This document shows, one piece after another, positions 17,438-24,998 of a stretch of DNA of 55,748 nucleotides; the first letter of the stretch is position 1, and every line of letters begins with the position of its first letter. A program made the translations under genes and the position numbers. Below the pieces are notes generated by a model, which worked only from the letters and a program-made list of their open reading frames with translations, searched no databases and was not told where the DNA came from. This DNA comes from Clostridiales bacterium (lineage in GTDB: Bacteria > Bacillota > Clostridia > Christensenellales > Aristaeellaceae): positions 1 to 55,748 of the forward strand of contig SVHC01000019.1 in NCBI GenBank assembly GCA_015056055.1, in the 5' to 3' direction.

Positions 17438-19306
17438 ATGAAACGCACGCGAATTATGGCATGGATGCTTGCAATGGTTTTGCTGCTGGGATGCATGAGC
17501 ATTCCGGCAGGCGCGGACGAAGAGAGAAACCTGCTTTCCATCGTTGCTGTAGAAGGGGATACAATCTGGGTACATACGACCGAGGGTCTGGCTCCCTTTG
17601 ATGAAGAAGGACAGCAAACCGGAGAAGCCCTGTACCCCGGTGCGGACTGTTATGCCATCGGACCGGACGGACATATGTATTACGCTGTGGGCGGCGATGT
17701 TTTTGAATTCGACCGCGAAGGAAACGAAATCGACAAGTGGGAAACGGAGGCAGACCGCTTTTCCAAAATGCTGGCGAATGAAAAGTACATTGTTCTGATG
17801 TCCGATGGGCAGTACACGGTGATCAATGCCGATGCACATACGGTGGCAAGCGGAGTATCGGAAGAACTGTTTGACATCTGCCTGTGTGATGCGGAATCAT
17901 TCATGATTGCCGAGGACGGAATGCTGGCCAGATATGCGCGGGTGGACTTTGAAACGCTGGAAGTGATCGAGGCAAGGTTCAACGTTGCTTTCGAAGGCAT
18001 GGCTTTCAGCAGTCCGGACGAAGGATTTTATCTGTATGACGGAGGAGACGTCTATCATATGGATTTCGCGGACGGAGAAGAGCAAATCTACCGCTGCCTG
18101 CTGGATGTGCAGCATGTTTGGGATCTCCGGCTGATCGGGGAGAATATTTACGCCATTGCGGATGATGGTCTGCGCGTATATCCCCGCGAGAATGAGATGG
18201 AAGCCACAAAAGTTCTGAAGATCCACGGCGCAGATTTTTATAACAACAGGAAGCTCAAAAAAGCGATCGCGATATTTACCCAGCTCTATCCGGAATACAG
18301 GGTGGAACTCACCGGCGATGTTGTAAAAAAGAGCGTGCATGACGAACTGATGACGACTACAGCCAAATATGACATTCTGCTTCTGGCCCCGGATGATACG
18401 AATTACAGACTTTCCGGCCTGATGATGGATCTTTCGGACTGTGAGCAGCTCATGGAAAATCTGAATGGGTATATCGATATGCCTTTCCTGTGGGAAAGCG
18501 ACGGAAGCCTTTACGGCATCCCTATGAGAGTGGATCCCTGCGGATTCGGCGTAAAGGCGAACCTGTGGAGGAGAATGAAGGATACGTTCCCGGATGAATG
18601 GACGATGGAAGATCTGTATTCCTACGTGGATCTGGCGAACGAAAGGGGCGTTAAGCTGGTTTCCACGGATTATCGCTGGTCGGCGCTGCGTCAGCAGTAT
18701 GAAACGGGATTCTGTGATCTTATGGGCGGCGTTATGGAATATGAAAACGACACCTTCCGCTCGCTGGTATCCCTCTGGAAACAGCTGGATGCAGAAGGGC
18801 TGATCGAATACAGCGTGGTCGGCACCGGAAACGCGCTGTTCTCGTACGGTTCCATGTCCATCACCCAGACCATGAACAAATGGAATCACGTCAGCATCGG
18901 AATGCCGCTTCTGAATGGGGAGGAAGTAACGCCGATTGAGTTGTATGGATTCTACGTTTACAAGTACAGTGAAAATACCGATGCGGCGGTGAAATTCCTG
19001 GAAATCTACACTTCTCCCGAGGTTCAGATCATGGCCGAAGGACCGGAAGGAGCGTTCCTGAAGGGTGTAAAGATGGAAGAATATCCCAATTCCACATACT
19101 GGACGCTTGGTATTGACTGCATGCCTACCGAGGAAGAAGTGGAAAAATGGGAGCATTTCCTCAGAACCGGCAGACTGGTCGAAAGGATCCCCGCATATGA
19201 AGAGGAGGTCAAGGATGCTGTGATCAGCCTTTTGACCGATGCAATGACTGCGGACGAATTTGTCACATGGGTTCAGGCGCAGGCGGATGGGCTGCTGGAG
19301 AAGTAG
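17438..19306 (+). CDS. Secreted propeller-like/solute-binding fusion protein, paralogue 1
   Basis: A 622-residue exported protein. The signal segment MLAMVLLLGCMSIPAGA could be cut by signal peptidase I after AGA, or act as a lipobox (LLGC). Residues ~30-255 contain repeated short beta blades with YAIGPDGHMYYAVGGDVFEFD and similar text, resembling a beta-propeller. From ~258 to the end lies a family 1 extracellular solute-binding domain (FTQLYPEYRVEL, FLWESDGSLYGIPMRV, GVMEYENDTFRSLVSLW, NTDAAVKFLEIYTSPEVQ). RBS AAAGGAGGA precedes ATG 17438. It closes the sigma operon and is followed by two terminators. It shares its architecture with the protein at 20427. Ligand unknown; oligosaccharide or cell-wall glycan are guesses. 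Confidence 0.82.
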   Translation: MKRTRIMAWMLAMVLLLGCMSIPAGADEERNLLSIVAVEGDTIWVHTTEGLAPFDEEGQQTGEALYPGADCYAIGPDGHMYYAVGGDVFEFDREGNEIDKWETEADRFSKMLANEKYIVLMSDGQYTVINADAHTVASGVSEELFDICLCDAESFMIAEDGMLARYARVDFETLEVIEARFNVAFEGMAFSSPDEGFYLYDGGDVYHMDFADGEEQIYRCLLDVQHVWDLRLIGENIYAIADDGLRVYPRENEMEATKVLKIHGADFYNNRKLKKAIAIFTQLYPEYRVELTGDVVKKSVHDELMTTTAKYDILLLAPDDTNYRLSGLMMDLSDCEQLMENLNGYIDMPFLWESDGSLYGIPMRVDPCGFGVKANLWRRMKDTFPDEWTMEDLYSYVDLANERGVKLVSTDYRWSALRQQYETGFCDLMGGVMEYENDTFRSLVSLWKQLDAEGLIEYSVVGTGNALFSYGSMSITQTMNKWNHVSIGMPLLNGEEVTPIELYGFYVYKYSENTDAAVKFLEIYTSPEVQIMAEGPEGAFLKGVKMEEYPNSTYWTLGIDCMPTEEEVEKWEHFLRTGRLVERIPAYEEEVKDAVISLLTDAMTADEFVTWVQAQADGLLEK

Positions 19307-19345
19307 AAATATATCGGAGTTGCGTCTGTAAACGTCTATAAACGT

Positions 19346-19378
19346 ATGGCGGGGAAGGCTACTTCCCTGCCATTTTGT
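19346..19378 (+). terminator. Terminator after the first cassette
   Basis: ATGGCGGGGAAG-GCTA-CTTCCCTGCCAT (one mismatch) followed by TTTTG. It ends the sigma-DUF6273-binding protein operon. Confidence 0.75.
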
Positions 19379-19409
19379 CAGGTGTGCCGGAATATCACAG
19401 GCGATGTAT

Positions 19410-19444
19410 AAATGTCCGCAAGCAAATGCGTGCGGGCATTTTTG
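19410..19444 (+). terminator. Second terminator after the first cassette
   Basis: AAATGTCCGCA pairs with TGCGGGCATTT (one mismatch) around AGCAAATGCG, followed by TTTT. A similar CCGCA/TGCGG hairpin follows the second cassette at 23169-23194. Confidence 0.7.
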
Positions 19445-19474
19445 CAGCAAAGAAATGATTTAATAAAAAAATAA

Positions 19475-19517
19475 CGTAAAAAGTGTCAGGAAATGATGCC
19501 GAGCAGTAACTATATAG
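19475..19517 (+). promoter_or_regulatory. Second ECF-type promoter, upstream of cassette 2
   Basis: Putative -35 TGTCAG (19484-19489), 16-nt spacer, putative -10 GTAACT (19506-19511), then ATATAG. Alignment with 15621-15666 has no gaps from CG(A/T)AAAAA(C/G)TGTCA(C/G)G through GAGC(G/A)G(A/T)AACT. The first reading frame downstream is the 26-codon one at 19530. Confidence 0.6.
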
Positions 19518-19529
19518 TGAAAGGAAAAA

Positions 19530-19610
19530 ATGGCAAGATGGAATGAGAATAAGGAGATATGTCACGGCTTGCGGCGGCGGAGAAGATTGATTTCTATTAG
19601 TGGGGATTAA
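19530..19610 (+). CDS. Possible 26-residue small protein
   Basis: ATG 19530 follows AAAGGA at 5-nt spacing, immediately after the ECF-type promoter, and the frame ends at TAA 19608. The peptide has an Arg-rich core (GLRRRRRLIS) and no recognisable motif. It could be a leader peptide, a small regulator, or chance. Nothing else codes between 19307 and 20004. Confidence 0.25.
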   Translation: MARWNENKEICHGLRRRRRLISISGD

Positions 19611-19746
19611 AAAAGAAAATCGGAAAAAGTCACGGGGACTGCTTTGAATGCAGTGAAACGTGGCGGCTTAGTTATGTTTTGTATATATGCACTATATTTT
19701 GATCTTATGATTGCAACATAGTGCTAAAAATATTTTATAAATATTA

Positions 19747-19775
19747 TTGACAAATTGAGTTTGATGTGTTATATT
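19747..19775 (+). promoter_or_regulatory. Sigma-A promoter of the second cassette
   Basis: -35 TTGACA (19747-19752), 17-nt spacer, -10 TATATT (19770-19775). The start of transcription would be near 19782, leaving a leader of about 220 nt before ATG 20005 that holds the stems described at 19792-19890. Confidence 0.75.
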
Positions 19776-19791
19776 GGATACAGAAAGCAAT

Positions 19792-19890
19792 CGGTGCAAT
19801 GAGAGAAATTCCTGCACCGCGGCGCTTTCCGGTCGGTGATCCACCGGCGATTGGGGTATAGCCCCGCGCACTCCGAAAGGAACAGCGGCG
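19792..19890 (+). ncRNA. Structured 5' leader, candidate regulatory RNA
   Basis: Within the long leader several stems can be drawn: CGGTGCA/TGCACCG (19792-19819, 14-nt loop), GCGC (19822-19825) with GCGC (19866-19869) closing a junction that contains CGGTG-ATC-CACCG (19834-19846) and GGGG-TATAG-CCCC (19853-19865), then CTCCGAAAGGA. The GC content is far above the AT-rich flanks. The part ACCGGCGATTGG / AGCCCCGCG recalls pieces of the FMN riboswitch, but the full consensus is not present. It may be a riboswitch-like or attenuator element; the class is unknown. Confidence 0.4.
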
Positions 19891-20004
19891 AAACGGCAAA
19901 AAATGTTGCACAGAACTTACTCGTCTAACTTTCTCGATTGGCACAACGACCTTAGTTTCCGTAATGTAATTATTGCGGCTGAATCAAGAAGGGAGAGTAT
20001 ACCA

Positions 20005-20334
20005 ATGAAAAGAAAGCTGATTTCCATGTTGCTTGTTGCGGTTCTTCTTACCACGGTTGCAGTTCCGGCCTTGGCGAGTATATATTATCCTAATCGATCT
20101 TGTCCGGTGTGCGGAATAAAAGGTCAATGGTATAGATGCTCGGGAATGAAGCTGAATCACGGTTATTATAATCATACAGTGGATGGATCGCTTTGTCTCT
20201 ATACCGAGTCATACTATATCACATATGTTGACTGTGGTTATGGATGTGGCACCAACACAAACGGAACTCACTATGAGTGTGAAACACACCAAATTTGCTT
20301 TGGTGGACAGCCGCAATATGACTGCAGGGTATGA
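20005..20334 (+). CDS. Small secreted cysteine-rich protein
   Basis: A 109-residue protein I do not recognise. Residues 1-27 form a signal peptide (MKRKLISMLLVAVLLTTVAVPALA, cleavage after ALA; written here in parts: basic MKRK, hydrophobic core, ALA-S). The mature ~82 residues hold nine cysteines, including CPVCG near the start, VDCGYGCG in the middle and ECETHQIC near the end, which suggests a zinc-ribbon-like or disulfide-bonded fold. RBS GGGAGAG precedes ATG 20005. It is the first clear gene after the structured leader and lies 92 bp before the second binding protein, so it may be part of that system. Confidence 0.7.
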   Translation: MKRKLISMLLVAVLLTTVAVPALASIYYPNRSCPVCGIKGQWYRCSGMKLNHGYYNHTVDGSLCLYTESYYITYVDCGYGCGTNTNGTHYECETHQICFGGQPQYDCRV

Positions 20335-20426
20335 GATATATAGAGGAGAAATAGTAACTAATATTTAGCTGAGCAATTCGCCGCTGTTTCCGATAATCAA
20401 TCAAATGTAATGAAAGGGGATAAGAA

Positions 20427-22286
20427 ATGGAGAATTTAAGAAGGACAACGTGGCTGCTTACGGTGATTATGCTACTGTGCAGCATAGCATTTCCGGCAGC
20501 TGCGGAAGAGGAGATGCAGTTTCTTTCCATCGTTGCGGTTGAAGATGAAACCGTCTGGATTCATACTTCGCATGGTCTTGTCCCCTTTGATGAAGCGGGG
20601 CGGCAAGCTGGCACGGCTCTGTATCCGGGTGCCGATTGCTATGCCATCGGCCCGGATGGGCACATCTATTACAGCATTGAAGGCGATATTTTTGAATACG
20701 ATCGTGATGGAACCGAACTCGATAAGTGGGAGACGCCCATAGATAATTTCACCAAGATTTTGGTGAATGACACATATATAATTATCATGGGTGATGAGGA
20801 ATATGGCGCGATTCATAAGGAAAATCACAGGCTGAAAAGCGGTGTTGTGGAAGGCATGCAGGACATTGGATTCTACAACGAAAATTCATTTGTACTTTTG
20901 CAGGAAGGAATAGCATCGCTGCTTGTGCAGATCGATTGCAATACGCTGGAAGATATTGCGCTTGCGCCGCTTTCCCACTATGATGGCATTGCATTCAGTT
21001 CCGAGCATGAAGGGTGCTATGTGTATTTCAAAGACAGTATTCATTTTTTGCGTTCGCTTGATGAAACGGTGAATACTTATATGACGTTACAAAGCGACGC
21101 TTATATCTATGATATGTGCATTGGAGAGGGGACAATTTATATTCTTACGGATGAGGGGCTTGAAATTCATGCACGCAAGGCAGAGGTTGCTAAAACCAAG
21201 GTGCTCACGATTTATGCCGGACTGATGTGGAGCAATACTACGACATTTCAGAAGGCAATACAAATTTTTACGCAGAGGCATCCGGAATATGAGGTGAAAT
21301 TGACCGATTCGGTATTGGCAGAAAAGTTGAATACCGATTTGATGGCAAATGCACCGGGATATGATCTGATGGTCTTAGAAGGAAATAACAGTGCCATGGT
21401 TAAAGCCTCCGGAATTCTGGCAGAGCTTTCAGAGAATAAAGTGATTACGGAAAATATTGATCAGTATTTGGAAATGCCCTTTTTGTGGGAAAGTGATGGG
21501 CGATTGTATGGCGTGCCGGTGCATGTTTCTCCTTTTGGTTTCAAGATTTCAAAGGCCTTGTATGAGCAGGCTGGACTTGAGATCGAGCGGGATTGGACAT
21601 GGGAGGATTTTTATGCACTTAAAGATGCGGCATGGGAAAACGGCTTAATGCTTACCTCCGGGGACAGATACTGGCAAGTATTTCGTCGGCAATATGAAAG
21701 CGTATATTGCGATTACATAATGGGTGAGGCCAATTATGAAACGGATGCATTCCGTATGTTGGTGACACTATGGAGCAATCTTGAAGCGGAGGAAATGATT
21801 GCGCCGCTGGCAAATTCCAATATACTCATGCAGTATGACAGCATGGCTCCGGTGCTGCAAAACGATGCAAAAAGCAGAGGGACGATATTTATCGGTATGC
21901 CTACGCTGGATGGAGAATATGCAACTCCCATTTATATGTCTGCGCTTTATGCCAATCGGCATAGCGAACATGCGGATGCAGCGATTGAATTTCTTGAAAT
22001 CTATTCTTCGGCCGAAGTTCAGTATGAAAGTCAAAATATGATTTTTTTGCCGGAACTTGAAAACTATGCAGAGTATAAATGGTGGGAAATGCTGGATACA
22101 GTGCCCACGGAAGAGAACATGGAATTGTGGAAGCATTTTCTGAGTACCGGAAAGTTGTTTGAACGAAATATGGAATTTGACCAAAATATAGCCCAGTTGG
22201 TAAATGCACTTCTTGCGGAGCGGATGACGATAGATGAGTTTATTTCGGAGGTACAGGAACGGGCGGATTTGATGGTTGGCGAATAG
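20427..22286 (+). CDS. Secreted propeller-like/solute-binding fusion protein, paralogue 2
   Basis: A 619-residue exported protein with signal peptide ending AFPAAA before EEE. It has the same two-part architecture as the protein at 17438: residues ~28-255 propeller-like (LSIVAVEDETVWIHTSHGL, ADCYAIGPDGHIYYS) and from ~256 a family 1 solute-binding domain (FTQRHPEYEVKL, MPFLWESDGRLYGVPV, DAAIEFLEIYSSAEVQ). Nearly every block aligns with paralogue 1, so they arose by duplication, but codon use is clearly more AT-rich here (many TTT, GAT, AAT, ATT). RBS AAAGGGG precedes ATG 20427. It probably delivers a ligand to the permeases encoded at 23365-24977. Confidence 0.8.
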   Translation: MENLRRTTWLLTVIMLLCSIAFPAAAEEEMQFLSIVAVEDETVWIHTSHGLVPFDEAGRQAGTALYPGADCYAIGPDGHIYYSIEGDIFEYDRDGTELDKWETPIDNFTKILVNDTYIIIMGDEEYGAIHKENHRLKSGVVEGMQDIGFYNENSFVLLQEGIASLLVQIDCNTLEDIALAPLSHYDGIAFSSEHEGCYVYFKDSIHFLRSLDETVNTYMTLQSDAYIYDMCIGEGTIYILTDEGLEIHARKAEVAKTKVLTIYAGLMWSNTTTFQKAIQIFTQRHPEYEVKLTDSVLAEKLNTDLMANAPGYDLMVLEGNNSAMVKASGILAELSENKVITENIDQYLEMPFLWESDGRLYGVPVHVSPFGFKISKALYEQAGLEIERDWTWEDFYALKDAAWENGLMLTSGDRYWQVFRRQYESVYCDYIMGEANYETDAFRMLVTLWSNLEAEEMIAPLANSNILMQYDSMAPVLQNDAKSRGTIFIGMPTLDGEYATPIYMSALYANRHSEHADAAIEFLEIYSSAEVQYESQNMIFLPELENYAEYKWWEMLDTVPTEENMELWKHFLSTGKLFERNMEFDQNIAQLVNALLAERMTIDEFISEVQERADLMVGE

Positions 22287-22352
22287 TGCCTCGGTTGCGA
22301 GGCCGCTATATAGTAAGAATGGTGTTTTCGGCAAAAGAAAGGAGAGGCCGGT

Positions 22353-23147
22353 ATGAGATACAATGTAATAACAGCATGGATTATGGTAGTGATATTGAGC
22401 TTGTGTGGTGTCGTTTTACCGGCGAATGCAGAAACAGCTTTTTCGGAAACGATTCGCCAAGCACCTCCGGAGATCACAAGTTTGCCAGGGCGATTTGGAA
22501 AATATATCATATTTGGCTCCTATGAGCAGGACAACGACCTTGAAAATGGTCCGGAACCAATTGAATGGCGTGTGCTGGAAGTAAAGGATGGAAAAGCTCT
22601 TGTAGTAAGTCTATATGCGCTGGAACTGATGCAATATCATGGTATCATTGCAGCGGATGAGTCTGTAACGTGGGAAACGTGGGACATCCGCGCGTGGCTG
22701 AATGGAGAATTTATGGAGGCTGCTTTTACTGCAGCGGAAAAACTCAGAATTCCTGATGTTACGGTGCGGGCGCAGTGGCATCGATATTCGAATGCCACAT
22801 TGGGAAATCATACGCAGGATCATATCTTTTTGCTTAGTCTTACAGAGATAGAGGAATATTGGCCGCAAAAGGGGTCCCGAAAATGTAGTCCGACCGCTTA
22901 TGCAATTGCAAACTATGAAATCAGAAATGGGGAGGAATGGCCTGATACCGAAGTGGGATATAAAGCTGGTGATAAAGGAAACTGCAACTGGTGGGTACGT
23001 ACACCCGGTGAATTTGATGGGAGTGCATCATGGATAAACCGTAATGGGACGATCGCTTTTTTAAATTATCAAAATTTGTTACAGCTCGATACCCGTAATT
23101 TTGACTATGGCATCCGTCCCGCAATGTGGATTGATTTGGAACCATAG
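22353..23147 (+). CDS. Secreted DUF6273 protein
   Basis: A 264-residue protein with a signal peptide (cleavage after PANA) and one DUF6273 domain, residues ~45-264. It is a paralogue of the outside part of the protein at 16349: both carry the FGSYEQDN(N/D)LENG block, EWRVLE, WDIRAWLNGEF, HIFLLSLTE, NWWVRTPG and the final GIRPAMWIDLEP. It lacks the cytoplasmic anti-sigma-like region and the membrane helix, so it is a free or loosely bound version of the sensor domain. RBS GGAGAGG. A perfect GCCTCG-GTTG-CGAGGC hairpin (22288-22303) separates it from the binding protein. Possibly a decoy, co-receptor or processing partner; this is inference. Confidence 0.78.
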   Translation: MRYNVITAWIMVVILSLCGVVLPANAETAFSETIRQAPPEITSLPGRFGKYIIFGSYEQDNDLENGPEPIEWRVLEVKDGKALVVSLYALELMQYHGIIAADESVTWETWDIRAWLNGEFMEAAFTAAEKLRIPDVTVRAQWHRYSNATLGNHTQDHIFLLSLTEIEEYWPQKGSRKCSPTAYAIANYEIRNGEEWPDTEVGYKAGDKGNCNWWVRTPGEFDGSASWINRNGTIAFLNYQNLLQLDTRNFDYGIRPAMWIDLEP

Positions 23148-23168
23148 GATATCTGAGACAATTATCTT

Positions 23169-23194
23169 TGCCCGCAGGTGAATGCTTGCGGGCA
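23169..23194 (+). terminator. Hairpin after the second cassette
   Basis: TGCCCGCA-GGTGAATGCT-TGCGGGCA, a perfect 8-bp stem followed by a weak T tract (TTCGTT). Probably a terminator separating cassette 2 from the permease operon. Confidence 0.6.
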
Positions 23195-23213
23195 TTCGTT
23201 GCTGGCGTTATGT

Positions 23214-23266
23214 CATTTCAGACGCCCAAAACGACATTTCAGACGCCAAAATGTACTTTTCAGACA
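23214..23266 (+). repeat. Three 21-bp-spaced direct repeats upstream of the permease operon
   Basis: TTTCAGAC occurs at 23216-23223, 23237-23244 and 23258-23265, each exactly 21 bp apart; the first two share the longer CATTTCAGACGCC. Two helical turns between sites puts them on one face of DNA, just upstream of the -10 at 23297. This looks like an activator binding array. The spacing is like that of LytTR-type regulators, but no such gene is in the window. Confidence 0.65.
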
Positions 23267-23270
23267 GAAA

Positions 23271-23302
23271 TTGTTTAATGTTAAGGAAATGTGTGTTATA
23301 AT
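23271..23302 (+). promoter_or_regulatory. Promoter of the permease operon
   Basis: -10 TATAAT (23297-23302) is perfect. The -35 is poor: TTGTTT (23271-23276) is 20 nt away and TTTAAT (23274-23279) is at 17 nt. A weak -35 next to a direct-repeat array is typical of an activated promoter. Confidence 0.55.
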
Positions 23303-23364
23303 ATAGGTGTAATAAGAACCGGGTAAACGGGCGATAAAAATACAGATCAAGGAGGAAGGTGCGT

Positions 23365-24159
23365 ATGAAAAAGACAAACAGAAGGCTTTTAATGCTGGCT
23401 GCGCCGTTTGTGGCGGGATTTCTGTTGTTCTATGTTCTGCCGCTGTTCCGCTCGATCTGGTATTCGCTGGTGAATAACACGGTGGAACAGGAGTTTGTGG
23501 GACTGAAAAATTACATCGACACGATGAGGAACGAAAATTTTCTCCTGAGCGTGAAGAACACGATGGAAATTCTGGTTCTGGGCGTGCCGCCGGTGGTGCT
23601 GTTTTCCCTTCTGTGCGCGCTGGTGGTGCAGCATATCGGCGAAAAGATGCCGCTGCTGCGCATTGCGCTGGTGCTGCCGATGCTTTTGCCCAGCGCTTCG
23701 GTTGCAGGTGTTTTTGAAAAGATGGGCATTGAAAGCTCGCGTCTTACGCTGATTGTGATCTACATATGGAAAAATGCGGGTTTTCTGATGCTGATATTCC
23801 TGGCGGCGCTTTCGACCGTGCCGAAGGAATTGCATGAAGCGTTCGCACTGGACAGCGCAAGCCGGGTCAAGGCATTCTGGTACATTACGCTGCCCCTCAT
23901 CATGGGAACTATGCTTTTCACGGTGATGCTGGCGATCGCGTATAATCTGCGCCTGTTCCGCGAGGCATATCTGCTCTATGGCGCATATCCGGATAAGACG
24001 CTGTATCTGATGCAGCACTACATGAACAATCACTTCAACAAGCTCAATTATCAGAAGCTTACAACGGCTGCAACGCTGTTCCTCGTTCTGCTGTTGGCGA
24101 TCATAGGCTGTTTTATGGGGCTTGTGCGCAAATTTGGCAAGGGGAGTGATCTGCGGTGA
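23365..24159 (+). CDS. ABC sugar-type permease, MalF/UgpA family
   Basis: A 264-residue membrane permease with six predicted helices (first at 8-28, LLMLAAPFVAGFLLFYVLP). The cytoplasmic EAA loop that contacts the ATPase reads EAFALDSASRVKAFWYITLP near residues 155-175. ATG 23365 is chosen because GGAGGA (23351-23356) is 8 nt upstream; a GTG at 23359 is too close. Its partner begins inside its stop codon. MalF-type permeases import sugars or oligosaccharides captured by family 1 binding proteins such as those at 17438 and 20427. No ATPase gene follows, so a shared MsmX-type ATPase encoded elsewhere is expected. Confidence 0.9.
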   Translation: MKKTNRRLLMLAAPFVAGFLLFYVLPLFRSIWYSLVNNTVEQEFVGLKNYIDTMRNENFLLSVKNTMEILVLGVPPVVLFSLLCALVVQHIGEKMPLLRIALVLPMLLPSASVAGVFEKMGIESSRLTLIVIYIWKNAGFLMLIFLAALSTVPKELHEAFALDSASRVKAFWYITLPLIMGTMLFTVMLAIAYNLRLFREAYLLYGAYPDKTLYLMQHYMNNHFNKLNYQKLTTAATLFLVLLLAIIGCFMGLVRKFGKGSDLR

Positions 24160-24977
24160 AGAAAGTGAAACGGATTCTTCTGATGGCAATCAGCACCGCT
24201 ATGATTATTACCTTCTTCCTGCCGCTGGTCATGACGGTAATCTGTTCGTTTATGAACTCGGCGGAGCTGGCGGTTGTCTTTGGCGATGAGCATCCCTTCC
24301 GCTGGATTCCCTATCAGGTTTCGGTAAGCGGATATTTTCAGGTTTTGTTTGCCAATGAAACCTACCTTGCCACATTCTGGAATTCCATGCTGATTGCAAT
24401 CGCATCGGTGGCGCTGCAGGTGCTTTCCTCCCTGATTGTGGGTTATACGCTGGTTCGCGGAAAATTCCGGGGAAGAACCGCACTGTTTTATCTCTACATG
24501 ATCGTTATGCTGATTCCCTTTCAGGTCACGCTTTTGCCTACCTACATTCTTGCAAAGGATACGGGAATCTACAATACGTGGCTGGCTCTGGTTCTGCCGG
24601 GCGGATTCGCGGCATTGGGCGTGTTTCTGATGCGGCAGTTTATCCTGAGTTTTCCGGATGATATTCTGGAGGCGGCGAAGCTGGATACCGATTCCAACCT
24701 GAGGATCATTTTTGAAATCGTGGCTCCGAATGTCAAGGGCGGTTTGATCGCCGTTGCGGTACTCGCATTCGCCGAGAACTGGAACATGATCGAGCAGCCG
24801 CTGATTCTGCTGGAAAATGAATGGCTGTATCCCTTGGCGCTGAAACTGCATGAACTGCCGGAAAGCCAGTATGCAGTGCGGTTTGCCGGGTCGGTACTGT
24901 ATATGCTCCCGTCCATACTTCTCTTCTTCCTGTTCGAAAACGAACTGGTGGACGGCGCAAAGCACATGAAACTATAA
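24156..24977 (+). CDS. ABC sugar-type permease, MalG family
   Basis: A 273-residue permease with six helices and the MalG-type EAA loop (EAAKLDTDSNLRIIFEIVAP near residues 170-190). The N-terminal FFLPLVMTVICSFMNS is typical. Translation starts at GTG 24156, overlapping the TGA of the previous gene (GTGA), with GGGGAG upstream, so synthesis of both subunits is coupled. The pair forms the channel of an importer. The long outside segment after helix 1 (AELAVVFGDEHPFRWIPY) is longer than that of many MalG proteins and could contact the fused binding proteins. Confidence 0.9.
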   Translation: MKKVKRILLMAISTAMIITFFLPLVMTVICSFMNSAELAVVFGDEHPFRWIPYQVSVSGYFQVLFANETYLATFWNSMLIAIASVALQVLSSLIVGYTLVRGKFRGRTALFYLYMIVMLIPFQVTLLPTYILAKDTGIYNTWLALVLPGGFAALGVFLMRQFILSFPDDILEAAKLDTDSNLRIIFEIVAPNVKGGLIAVAVLAFAENWNMIEQPLILLENEWLYPLALKLHELPESQYAVRFAGSVLYMLPSILLFFLFENELVDGAKHMKL

Positions 24978-24998
24978 TTGTACATGGGAGGCGATAGA

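Noticed and set aside
19792-19890. FMN riboswitch
   Set aside because: Only pieces resemble the consensus (ACCGGCG, AGCCCCGCG); the GGGTGAAATTCCC-type arm and the second half are missing or out of order, and the genes downstream are not riboflavin-related.
22287-22352. A third ECF-type promoter before the secreted DUF6273 gene
   Set aside because: CTATATAGT is present but no TGTCA element lies at the right distance; the hairpin there fits an intercistronic spacer.
23214-23266. Short CRISPR-like array
   Set aside because: Only three imperfect repeats with 10-13-nt gaps and no cas genes; better explained as regulator sites.
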